In this document: one piece after another, positions 55,061 through 64,000 of the stretch
Numbering within the stretch: position 1 is the first letter of the stretch
How the letters are laid out: each line of letters starts with the position of its first letter
Origin: Psococerastis gibbosa
Lineage: Eukaryota; Arthropoda; Insecta; Psocodea; Psocidae
Assembly (NCBI GenBank): GCA_963971405.1
Contig: OZ020484.1
Location: 1,736,001 to 1,800,000 of the forward strand
Direction of reading: 5' to 3'
Length of the DNA: 64,000 nt
Notes under the pieces: model-generated
Told to the model about the DNA's origin: nothing
The model's input: only the letters and a program-made list of their open reading frames with translations
Database searches by the model: none
Program-made: the position numbers and the translations under genes

Positions 55061-55538
55061 TCCGATTATGGCGATTATAGTACCGGGGTTAATATAATAC
55101 CATGTCACGTGATGGTGTTAATTCAATTGTTTAAAATAAATTAACAGCAAATTTCTGAATTTTTTAAATTGTGATGTTGGCAATACCGAAGAACTGAACT
55201 GACGCGACGCTGCCGTAGCAAATATAAACGCATATCGCGCTAGAAATAAACAAGTTTTAATTTTGTATTAATATATTAAGGATTATAAATAATTTTTCTA
55301 AATCCAAGGCAGAAAAAATGAATAAACTCACCAAAAATATAGCCGAAGATCATTCAATTGTTTAAATAGAAACTATTTGAATTTTCGGCGCTTGGCACCC
55401 TTGCGACGATTACCAACATCAAAAAATAAAGAATCTGAAATTTCCTGTTCATTTATGTTAAACAATTGAATTAACACCACCGCGTGACATGGTAACGGTA
55501 TTATATTAACCCCGGTATTAAAATCGCCATGATCCGGA
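55061..55538. mobile_element. Foldback MITE with TAATACCGGGGTTAA core, long form
   Basis: TCCGATTATGGCGATTATAG, then TACCGGGGTTAATATAATAC and CATGTCACG, is inverted as CGTGACATGG, GTATTATATTAACCCCGGTA and AAATCGCCATGATCCGGA. Inner ATTCAATTGTTTAAA blocks are also inverted. It shares the ACCGGGGTTAA block with 22277-22440. Confidence 0.8.
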
Positions 55539-55945
55539 TGCTGAAACTGACTATATTTGACGATCTCACATTATACACTTTCGTATATATCTTTGTTTTA
55601 TTATATAGTATTATTTGCATAATCTATGAAGAAGTATAGTTATTTATATATTTTTCCTCTAGGAACAGCTACAAATCCCGTCCTAGCTGCATTGAAATTC
55701 AACAAATATCCTGGATGCGAGCTATTGCCCCATCATATGTCCTACATAGAACTCTGTCCATAAGTTTATGTACTAACTGTGTCACTTCTCCAAAAACCAA
55801 ATGGGTCGTCCATTTTTTATTTTCATCGAGAGGACATTGTAGTGTTCGTCTCTCTGCAAAAGATCCACCACGCTCAAAGGGTTCATGCGGACTCTAAATT
55901 TAGCAATAATTTTGTCGGTCTGTGGACAAGAAAAATGCGGATTAA

Positions 55946-56409
55946 CTTGATAGCACTGACAGGCTTAACTATAAAATAATAATAATAATAATGACTTTTG
56001 TTCTATTATTAAGGCAACTTAGTAGAGTCAGTGGTGCCGTAACCGCTAGGTTGGCTTAGTAATAGAACAAAAGTCATTATTTATTTATTGATTGATTGAG
56101 TGTAAGCTAACATTAACCAATGAACCAGCGACGCTGGCAATTCATACTTTTTCAATAATTTACTACATATCGGCTATCTTGATAGCACTGACAGGCTTAA
56201 CTATAAAATAATGATAATAATAATGACTTTTGTACTATTATTAAGGCAACTTAGTAGAGTCAGTGGTGTCGTAACCGCTAGGTTGGCTTAGTAATAGAAC
56301 AAAAGTCATTATTTATTTATTGATTGATTGAGTGTAAGCTAACATTAACCAATGAACCAGCGACGCTGGCAATTCATACTTTTTCAATAATTTACTACAT
56401 ATCGGCTAT
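55946..56409. repeat. Recent 232-bp tandem duplication containing a SINE 3' end
   Basis: CTTGATAGCACTGACAGGCT starts at 55946 and again at 56178; both units end in TACTACATATCGGCTATC. The two units differ at only about three positions. Each unit contains CCGCTAGGTTGGCTTAGTAA, the SINE 3' end, and an inverted TGACTTTTGTTCTATTATTA / TAATAGAACAAAAGTCA pair. Confidence 0.9.
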
Positions 56410-56410
56410 C

Positions 56411-57645
56411 TTGTTCTAGGGTCACTACCACCATCTGTAGGCAAACTTACGGTGTGTAGAATCCAATTCAGTATTCAGTATATGTCCAGATTAAAGTATG
56501 ATATATATAAAATGTGAATATAAAATATAAATAATATATACAGATATAATACAGGTATATCAACACCTACCGCAAGACAAATGGACATGCTTTGTAATAG
56601 AAAAAAACTCGGTTGCCGACTGTCCGTTGTGTTACACTCTCCGTAGCCAGGTTTAAGGCAGCGATTTCCAATTATGTAAACAAAGGATGCCCCGTGTTTT
56701 TCACTAAATTAAGTAAGGAATAGATTTCAAAATATTTCGTAAACAAGTAAGAATCGTGTATTTATTTATAAATAATATTAATATATATTAATATATTAAT
56801 ATCTTGTTCCACAGTCACAAAGATATGAAAGTGGTCAGATGAAAAATTCGTAAATAATAGAAGCATTTGCAAGAAGTATACATTTTCCCGCCTCAACTAT
56901 TATTACTTAAGAAAACCTCAATAATGTACATTAAACCAATTTTTTAGAAGTAAATAATACGTAGGGGAAATAGACATATAGATAAGATAGATAGATAGAT
57001 AAGTCACTTCATTCAAGGAGTAAGACATTTTGTACAACTCTACAATTTAGATTTCCAGGTAACTTTGAGTTTTTACATCTGCGGGCCTACTACGACGTTT
57101 CGTATTAACTTAACCTGGGATTAATAATGTTACAATACAATTTTAATATGGAAACAAGACAATTTTAAAATGGAAACTCTAAAATTGTTCTGTTTCCATT
57201 ATTGTTAAGCTATTACCAAACGGCATTCTAGGTCCACTGTGATGCCCCCCCCCCCCTCCCCGTCCTGTTGCCCCCTAACATACAGAAGATGGTAGTAACA
57301 TTAATATCAGCATGGGGATGGTAGGTACCGGCATTTTAAATTCGAGCACCAGAAAATCGTCCACTTTGTTGACCATTAACAAAGCTTCCACCATGATCAC
57401 TTCACTATTCGTGCCTAAACATTCAACCTGGCAATAATCTGCAGGGCGGTTACTAACAGCCCTCACAATCACTTGGGGCATGTTCCGAACTACTCTATTT
57501 ATATATGCAGTAGATTACTTCCACTTTGTGTAACACAGACTCACCAACTAAATATTTGTTAGTTCTGAACATTGGACTGTTATGTTGTAACTTGTAAGCG
57601 ATATTCACTGATTATGTTGCTACTTGTTGCATCGTACATCTTCTC
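56411..57645. other. Non-coding stretch, no gene recognised
   Basis: A minus-strand frame at 57275-57481 (MPQVIVRAVSNRPADYCQVE and on) matches nothing I know. GATA repeats near 56988. Confidence 0.3.
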
Positions 57646-57650
57646 GCCAG

Positions 57651-57928
57651 GTCCGTATCCAGGAATTATTTTAGGAGGGGGTCAATTATTCCTATAACAT
57701 TCCTTTTTTGTCTTTCCTATTTATACGTAGTACAAGGTAAGCTTTGTGATGGCCGACATATCGATTTTTGGATTTCAGTGGATTTGGACGTGTTGAGGTC
57801 CCAGGAACCCCAAAAAGTGTTTTTTACGCAATTTTTGTCTCTTGGTCTGTCTGTCTGTTCGTCGATTTGTGGGGATGAAGGCTGCTTCATGGCATGACCC
57901 CCAAAAATCGAGTTCTGGTTCCGCCCTT
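57651..57928. repeat. hAT-like ends around a partial family A copy
   Basis: CAGGTCCGTATCCAGGAATT at the left and CGAGTTCTGGTTCCGCCCTTG at the right look like a pair of hAT-type tips. Between them, 57716-57870 is the left part of family A (ATTTATACGTAGTACAAGGT, GAGGTCCCAGGAACCC, GTCTGTCTGTCTG). No target duplication was seen. Confidence 0.5.
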
Positions 57929-58636
57929 GATTGAGGTCACCTCAGTATCGGTACTTTGTCGCCTATAGGGCTCTTTAGACTCGTGAACTCTCTAAACGTT
58001 ATTTTCGCATTCAGATTTGTTTAGTTGTTGCAAAAAAATAATATAAAGTCACGCCTGGTGAAGTGATGCGTGGCCCCGTCGTGAAAACCGTTCACAGCTA
58101 TTGATACCGTAAGGTACAGTACAGTTGGACTACAAAGCTATCTGCCGTGTAAAAAATAAATTTTTCAAAGTCAATGAATTAATGTATGAATGTATTGTTC
58201 TAAAAATTGTTGCAGTTCCTATCACAGCAATATTAAAACTCTAATAAAAAATAAATACATACCTATACGCTCTGAATATAATTTTTATGCAGGTAGTCCA
58301 TTGGGCCCGATTGGGGCTCCAATGTCGCATAAGACCTGTGCGGGGGGGGGGGGGGGGAGTACGGGCGTAAACCTATGCATTTTCTTAGAAATAGTCTGCA
58401 AATGGGCCAACATAAAAGGATGGGCGTTGAACGTCAGCATAATTCACGCGTAACTTACTTACATCTAATACGTAATATAACATGGATAATAGAATTGTAA
58501 CAAAAGTGCACAATAATTCTAAGGTTTCTATACTTTTATGAATTTTGCCTGCCCTAAAATGAAATAAAATAAAATTTTTTTTAGGGTAAGTACAAGTACA
58601 TGTCTTTATATGTATTGTTCACCTTTGGTATTTCAG

Positions 58637-58752
58637 TAAAGACGTTTTTATTAAATTCCCGTCTCATCAGCTATGTCCGAAGAAATTTTGAGAATTTATT
58701 TATTGACAAAGACCGAAGGTAAACATCCAGAAAGTTTAGATGCTATGAAGTG
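58637..58752 (+). other. Possible small coding exon
   Basis: After acceptor-like GGTATTTCAG, ATG at 58673 opens MSEEILRIYLLTKTEGKHPE, SLDAMK, and a strong donor TG|GTAAGC follows at 58753. The peptide is not recognised. It could be the start of a gene or chance. Confidence 0.25.
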
Positions 58753-59254
58753 GTAAGCTTTCGTAGAAATATAAGGGTTGTATGGTTTAAGGGCATGCAA
58801 TCCGCAGCAAATAATCAAATCTACTCGCATCTAGGAAAATAAGAAAAATTTCAAAAATCAGAAATAGTTGCCTAGCTCCAATCCAAGTCATGCCCTCCAC
58901 ATAGAAACATTTTTATACAAGTTTTGGTTTTAGTTTTCTTCTGAAATCGTAAGATAATAAAACAAAACAAAGCAATAACATGCTTTCTACAAGATGGGAA
59001 ATATATTAAATTTTACTTCCTGATATTATGACGATTTTACTTTATACTTTCTTGTTGATTACTTGATTGTATAATTTAACAGATATATACAGTATGTATA
59101 TGTATATTTATTTATTTATTCCTCCTACGAAGTTTCACAATGAAAACAAAACCTTAAATTACTAAAGTATAGTTGACCTAAATTAACTAGCAGCTCTAAA
59201 GATTGGAGAAAAGAAGATTAGGAAAAATTGACGGAAATGTCATCGAACCCAAGG

Positions 59255-59393
59255 ACAGATACAGCAAAAAAAAATGGTAAATCTATTGTTAAATAATTTA
59301 TTTCGGTTTGATTTAATCGATCCTACATATGTTTTCCTATTTTGACCCACAACTACCCCCCCCCCCAAAAAAATGAGCTGGATCCGTCCCTGA
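59255..59393. mobile_element. hAT-like MITE fragment, right end GGATCCGTCCCTG
   Basis: Same sequence order as 8490-8612, including TTTTCCTATTTTGACCCA, a C-run and GAGCTGGATCCGTCCCTG. Confidence 0.6.
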
Positions 59394-59928
59394 TTGAACC
59401 ATTCTTCTTGGCCTTGCATACCTACTCGGCACCATTAATAAATGTTCCTGTTGTAACAACAGTGCCGTATATATAAAAATATTTGGGGGGAGGGGGCAAG
59501 ACCTATCAAGGGCTATCAACTACTCGAACAACTCGAAACTACGTTGAAATGTACGAACCAAACCGCGTAACCTACTGCTCACTGTTGTGCCGAACATCAT
59601 CTATTAGATCTGGCAAATTATGCATAACAACAACTCATATTAGCTAATACTGCCTTACATTTCTACATTTTGGGAGGGGGCTCCCTTCTATACGCCACTG
59701 TCTTAAAATATATGCTAACATGCGACACTAAAGTTTTTCAAAAGTCAGTAGGAAATACAGTATATACATATATGTATGATCTTGAGTCGGGACACAGGCC
59801 ACAATTTGGGCCCATAGGTCCCCCAGTCGTACTAGTCGAGTTCTATTGCTTCTGCAAATCTCCCTATGGCAGCTCGTTGGACTACTGCTGAGGCCCAACC
59901 GTCATTAGAAAAAGCGCACCCTAGATAA

Positions 59929-60318
59929 TAAGGTGCCCATTCCATTGACCGGCTAGGGCTATTTCCAACAACGGTGACGTGGTAGCAGACATTCAAGACT
60001 TAGGTGGCGTTTCCACCGACCTCGCATTGCAGAATTGACGGAAATGTTTATTTTCCTTTATGCCATAGTTAAAATTGATCAATGATCATACAGTAAAATC
60101 ACAAACAAACAAACTAAAATTAAAAAATGGCGTCATGGGATATGTTAAGTACTAACATTTTAATAGATTTCTATAAAAAGAAAAATTCAAATTTCCGTCA
60201 ATGTCATTTGCATTCTGCAATGCGAGATCGGTGGAAACGCAACCTAAGTCTTGAATGTCTGCTACCACGTCACTGTTTTTAGAAATAGCCCTAGCCGGTC
60301 ATTGGAATGGGCGCCTTA
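59929..60318. mobile_element. Foldback MITE, GGTGCCCATTCCA tips
   Basis: TAAGGTGCCCATTCCATTGA, CCGGCTAGGGCTATTTC, GACGTGGTAGCAGACATTCA and AGACTTAGGTGGCGTTTCCA are all inverted at the right end. Arms exceed 110 bp. The core ATTGATCAATGATCATACAG and CTAAAATTAAAAAATGGCGT match the core of 9351-9785 in reverse. The ACGTGGTAGCAGACATT block is shared with 63578-63724. Confidence 0.85.
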
Positions 60319-60319
60319 A

Positions 60320-61885
60320 CTGAAGTCTGGGGTACCCGACCACATGGCCCTCAGCTAGAATCTTTCGACCTCCATCGCACAATATCGGCACATATTGTCC
60401 ACCAATCCGAACGAGGTGATGCCTGAAATTCCCGTAGGAAATAGAGTGCTAAGGATCTCGACTTTTATATTCTGTCTAAATATAATTTACGTCATTGCCA
60501 TCGGCTGACAGGCTGGCTGGGGGCCCTTGCATGCCAGAGCGTGACTCATAAAAAATTCAACTAATATTTCAATATTTTTTTTATTAAATTTTATGTTTGA
60601 TACTGAGCAAGCAGTCTTGTACAGTTTCAGCCATGACTGTTGGGTGAGTAGTATTGTTGTAGTGCCAAAACAGCCCAAGGCTGCCGATGTTTACGACTTT
60701 TCTGTCGCATATATCGTGATATTTAGTGGCGGTGCAGCGGTGCCCAAGGCCGCAGCGATTTGCTTAAATCATGTCCGACAGAGCTGTGCTGTCGTCAAGG
60801 TCCCCAAACTCTGTCGTTCCTACTCAAATTTCCCTTCCAATTTTCTTTCATCGCTGACGCAATCGGAGCGGTAATTGTGCCAAGTTTAGATGGCCACCGG
60901 TTTGGTTAAGTACCTAATAAACGGAGGTATTACCTATTAGTGAAATACGTATATTTTAGTTGAGTTGTTTTGTTTCTATTTTCTCTTATTCTAGATACAA
61001 TACAATGCAATATATATTTCCGTTCAATTACACAATAGTAGTAAAGTATAAAATAAAATCGTCAGAATATCGTCAAAATCAGGTAGTTCTGTCATTGTCA
61101 TTGCCTCAGTGACAGTATAGAAAGCTTTCTCTAAGAGATGGTTTCTAAGCAATTTAGGGAAGTTAGAAGCATTTCCCACGCTCTCAGTTCAATCGGGAGT
61201 TTTCTAAGGTAGGCGAAACCTTGTAGTATAGGATCCAGTCGCTCACACTTGGCTGTGCATGGCGCTGGCCTTACAAGGTCTCCCCGTTGCCTCGTGTTGT
61301 AGGTGTGAGGAGTGTCCCCGTTTTGTTTAAATGTCCCCCACATCTCGGGCTTTAAGATATGTAAAATGCATCTAATGATGTATGGTATTGTGTATTTTCA
61401 AATTTTAATTCAACGTTGTATACATGCGTGTGGATTATTTTTTAATATTGTGTTAAAATGGTTAAAATAATCCCCCCCCCCCCATATGTTATTCTTTTCC
61501 ATATTTTAAAATATTTTAAGAAACTGTTTAAGCAAGCCCAAACATTTGCGAACGGTGACGTTCTACGTGTACGACCTCCCTAAACGCCCGGGGTCAAAGT
61601 CCCCTGAGGCTTAAGGGAGAGCCAAGCCGCATGGAGTACCCAAAAGACACATTTCAAAAAAATCACTCAAATTAGGCCAGATTTGAAATTTTTTCGTGAA
61701 TACCAGCCAAACCAAGAACAGGTTTTATCAACCGCATAGAAACAATTAAATGAATGCATCCGAATAACTTGTTCAGGTGCGGCTGTAGGTAGCACCCCTG
61801 GTTGAATCTGACAGGTCTACGTTAGCATGATGTCTAAGCACTCACACGAGTATGGGCAGCCTACCAACTATGCCACCGAATGCCG
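60320..61885. other. Non-coding stretch, no gene recognised
   Basis: A minus frame at 61131-61343 and others are unrecognised. No repeat family identified. Confidence 0.35.
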
Positions 61886-61889
61886 TAAA

Positions 61890-62105
61890 AAAGAACCCGT
61901 ACATACACTCAACTTGGAAGACTCGGGATCGCCTGCATTACATGTCCTCCAAAGCTTACTTACTTTTACTTTTACATGGAGGGTCGTTGGCACAACAGCA
62001 GTGTGTCCTCACAGTTCTTTTCTATGCGTCCTCTGTTGAGGGCTCCAAAGTATGGCTAGAAAATGCACCAAGCCGGGGACTTGAACCGAAAACCTTTCGG
62101 GTGAA
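61890..62105 (-). mobile_element. tRNA-derived SINE (reverse), head-to-head with next
   Basis: ACATACACTCAACTTGGAAG, CATTACATGTCCTCC, an extra internal stretch, then GGGGACTTGAACCGAAAACC and TTTCGGGTGAAAGTC. Reverse of the SINE family, diverged. Confidence 0.6.
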
Positions 62106-62122
62106 AGTCAGATTTTCAGATT

Positions 62123-62325
62123 GTCAGGGCAAGTAGAGTAGTGGTACAGACTTTCACACGAAAGGTTGTTGGCTCGAGTCCCACGCTTGCTACCTTTTTA
62201 GGCCATGCTTCGGAGGGAACGTAAAGCAGGTGGTCCCGGGCCTAGTTGAGTGTAAGGGAGGGCTTTATCGACCTAACTCCGCTAGGTTGGCTTAGTAATG
62301 GAACAAAAAGTCAATAACGATTTAT
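62123..62325 (+). mobile_element. tRNA-derived SINE, most complete copy
   Basis: The head AGTAGAGTAGTGGTACAGAC is A-box-like and GGCTCGAGTCCC B-box-like. The body is GGCCATGCTTCGGAGG, GTGGTCCCGGGCCTAGTTGA; the 3' end is CCGCTAGGTTGGCTTAGTAA, TGGAACAAAAAGTCAATAA, followed by (TTTA)n. Other copies: 20630, 46741, 47768, 51884, 55946 and 61890. Non-coding. Confidence 0.8.
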
Positions 62326-62380
62326 TTATTATTTATATTTATTTATTTATTTATTTTTATTTATTTATTTATTTATTAGA
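62322..62380. repeat. (ATTT)n microsatellite at SINE tail
   Basis: TTTATTTATTATTTATATTT and following ATTT units, probably grown from the SINE tail. Confidence 0.85.
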
Positions 62381-62454
62381 TCCCCTACAACTACTCTACA
62401 TGTTCTGACTTTGCATATGCCACTAAAACATTACCCCCGAACCAAAAAAAAATT

Positions 62455-62530
62455 ATGTTACTATGAGGATTCGAACCTAGATCTCCTCCAAATAATTAAG
62501 CGGCCATGAAAGCGACTGAGCCGCAGAAAG
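62455..62530 (-). mobile_element. tRNA-like sequence (SINE head or tRNA relic)
   Basis: The minus strand reads GCGGCTCAGTCGCTTTCATG, GCCGCTTAATTATTTGG, then TAGGTTCGAATCCTC, a good B box. No clean cloverleaf or CCA-ready acceptor stem was found by eye. Confidence 0.45.
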
Positions 62531-62534
62531 TTAG

Positions 62535-63075
62535 TGTAAACAGCGAGGCTGTCGCGCGGTCTTTGACCCCGCAGTGGCCCGGACCTGCCCCAAACTTGAG
62601 CAAAGGTCGACGACCTTGCAACAGCACCTACAGCGTTCAGCCAACAGAGGCGTTCTATCTGATATCATGCTACGTTTACACTTACCGTATTTTTAAATTT
62701 TTTTTAATGAATTTTCTTCCTCTTCTTCTTCTTCGGTCGGTACTCCCCTGCGCCGAAGGAATATATTTAGAAATATATTCAATTATACCCTTGTAATACA
62801 AAAAAACCAGTGGGCCCCCAAGTTAATAAACTTGTTGGGGGCTCGCACAGTAAACGCTATAGATGATGCAATATGTTTTCTATTTCACGTCTGTGTTAGC
62901 AAATAACTTAGTTTTAATTTCAAATTTCGAATAAATTTTTAATTAAAATTAAAATAACAGAATACTAGACATGGCCTACAGACGTCTCAAAAAGGTACAA
63001 GTACATATAGTGAAGAACTTGCAGACAGACCCATTGGTCTTGCAAGACTTCAGACATCCTGACAAAAACATTAAA
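62535..63075. other. Non-coding stretch, no gene recognised
   Basis: CTTCTTCTTCTTC near 62720 may be a reverse LINE tail. Nothing else recognised. Confidence 0.35.
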
Positions 63076-63082
63076 TAAATAG

Positions 63083-63083
63083 G

Positions 63084-63120
<37 letters not shown>

Positions 63121-63137
63121 ATAATAATAATAATAAT
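63083..63137. repeat. Poly-A followed by (ATA)n
   Basis: An A-run of about 36 followed by ATAATAATA units. It could be a retroelement tail or a simple repeat. Confidence 0.9.
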
Positions 63138-63257
63138 TCTTGTATTTTTTTTAACATTTTTATTATGATGAATGAATGAAGTTTAAGAATATTGTTGCAG
63201 CCTAAATTGACAACCTATAGAGAAGTTTTTTTAACAACTTCCCATTAACATAATATG

Positions 63258-63527
63258 CAGTCGCGGATCTACGCCCCCCCCCCCCATTGGCCATTAGGTT
63301 CCTCAAAATGCGTAAAACCCCACTATTTCAGTCCAATTTTTCACAAATTTTCTCCCAGGGGAGACCCCCCGGACCCCCCTCGTGCTCAGTTTGCATTAAT
63401 TACCTATAATATAGACCCTTATTGCCTTGAAAATTCATAAAACCCCAATATTTCAGGCCTATTCTTCAAAAATTTCCCCCTCTCAAATCTTAGCCCCCTC
63501 CTTGGTCTCATTCTAGATCCACGCCTG
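63258..63527. mobile_element. hAT-like MITE with 8-bp duplication ATAATATG/T
   Basis: CAGTCGCGGATCTA at the left is inverted as TAGATCCACGCCTG at the right. ATAATATG (63250-63257) and ATAATATT (63528-63535) flank it. The body carries the TCTCCCAGGGGAGACCCCCC block and GTAAAACCCCACTATTTCAG, i.e. one unit of the C/G repeat found at 45180-46200. Confidence 0.8.
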
Positions 63528-63577
63528 ATAATATTTACATATCATTCTGTGCCTACGACTCATATTTGTACTTGGTT

Positions 63578-63724
63578 GAGGCGCTTATTCCACCTACGTC
63601 AATAGTCAATAGTAAATGTGGTATTGACGTGGTAGCAGACATTAAAGACAGTCTAAAAATGTCGGCTACCACGTCAATGCCACATTTACTATTGACTATT
63701 GACGTAGGTGGAATATGCGCCTAA
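63578..63724. mobile_element. Short foldback MITE, near-perfect 65-bp arms
   Basis: GAGGCGCTTATTCCACCTAC, GTCAATAGTCAATAGTAAAT and GACGTGGTAGCAGACATT are inverted with about three mismatches. The loop is only about 15 bases. The tips resemble the other GGCGCCCATTCCA foldbacks. Confidence 0.9.
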
Positions 63725-63929
63725 GTCATGCTTTCGCCTGTTTCACACCGTCAATAGTAAGATTGTCTCAGCTCGTCCATTATCGCGTGTGCGATAACAC
63801 CGAGAACGTATACCAGTTTGCCAATTGCCCAAGATTCATACGGAAACAACACAAATAATTTCCGAAATCCATGGGGTCGTTGACATTGAACAAGGAACCT
63901 ATGGGCTACAGTAAGTAGGCCTGGGTTCA

Positions 63930-63953
63930 TAATTAAAAAAAAAAAAAAAAAAA
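63930..63953. repeat. Poly-A run
   Basis: About 22 A. No associated element recognised. Confidence 0.8.
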
Positions 63954-64000
63954 AACTACCTAGGTATACTGTGCCTACAATATTATGTCATCGTCGATTT

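Noticed and set aside
1-64000. CRISPR array, operon or viral genome
   Set aside because: Repeats are dispersed or tandem without regular spacers, genes are spliced, and no capsid, envelope or Polinton-type gene was recognised.

Overview
This window looks like a repeat-rich metazoan genome, most likely an arthropod or another invertebrate. It is A+T-rich, has spliced genes with consensus GT..AG introns, and carries many mariner, hAT-like, foldback and LINE remnants plus tRNA-derived SINEs. Nothing suggests a prokaryote or a virus. Only two host genes can be named from protein similarity.

The main gene is a fibroblast growth factor receptor (FGFR-family receptor tyrosine kinase) on the + strand. 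Seven coding exons lie between 6940 and 25352: the first and second parts of Ig domain D2, the first and second halves of D3, a transmembrane/juxtamembrane/kinase-start exon, two further kinase exons, and a short tail exon ending in TAA. The 5' part (signal peptide, D1, acid box) is not recognised in the window. The kinase catalytic motifs are intact. Three things look wrong: D3 has Tyr where the strand-B Cys should be, the juxtamembrane reading frame is interrupted, and the donor after the kinase-start exon reads TT instead of GT. It is either a decaying paralogue, a gene with unusual splicing (a 34-nt intron would restore the juxtamembrane frame), or an assembly with errors.

A single 95-bp exon at 29759-29853 matches the inositol 1,4,5-trisphosphate receptor (ITPR). 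No other ITPR exon was found, so it is either one exon of a giant gene whose introns contain FGFR, or an orphan exon copy. Weak candidates for other gene parts are a CpG-rich promoter-like stretch (27760-28140), a 5' exon with ATG and donor (35440-35716) and a small exon (58637-58752).

The rest is mostly mobile DNA. 13942-20475 is a stack of insertions: a mariner is split by a 5.3-kb terminal-inverted-repeat element carrying TCAGATTA iterations, which holds an 860-bp repeat (family A) and LINE fragments. One LINE is split by another inverted-repeat element with GGGCAAAGTGGAA iterations, and another by an 88-bp retroposed piece. Family A occurs in at least seven copies. Several short hAT-like elements with 8-bp target duplications carry the long C/G homopolymers seen throughout. 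Foldback elements fall into at least four families. A Ty1/copia fragment (about 10540-10840) is an LTR-element fossil.

No CRISPR array, rRNA, convincing functional tRNA or bacterial-type operon was seen. Coordinates of repeat ends are read by eye and may be off by a few bases.
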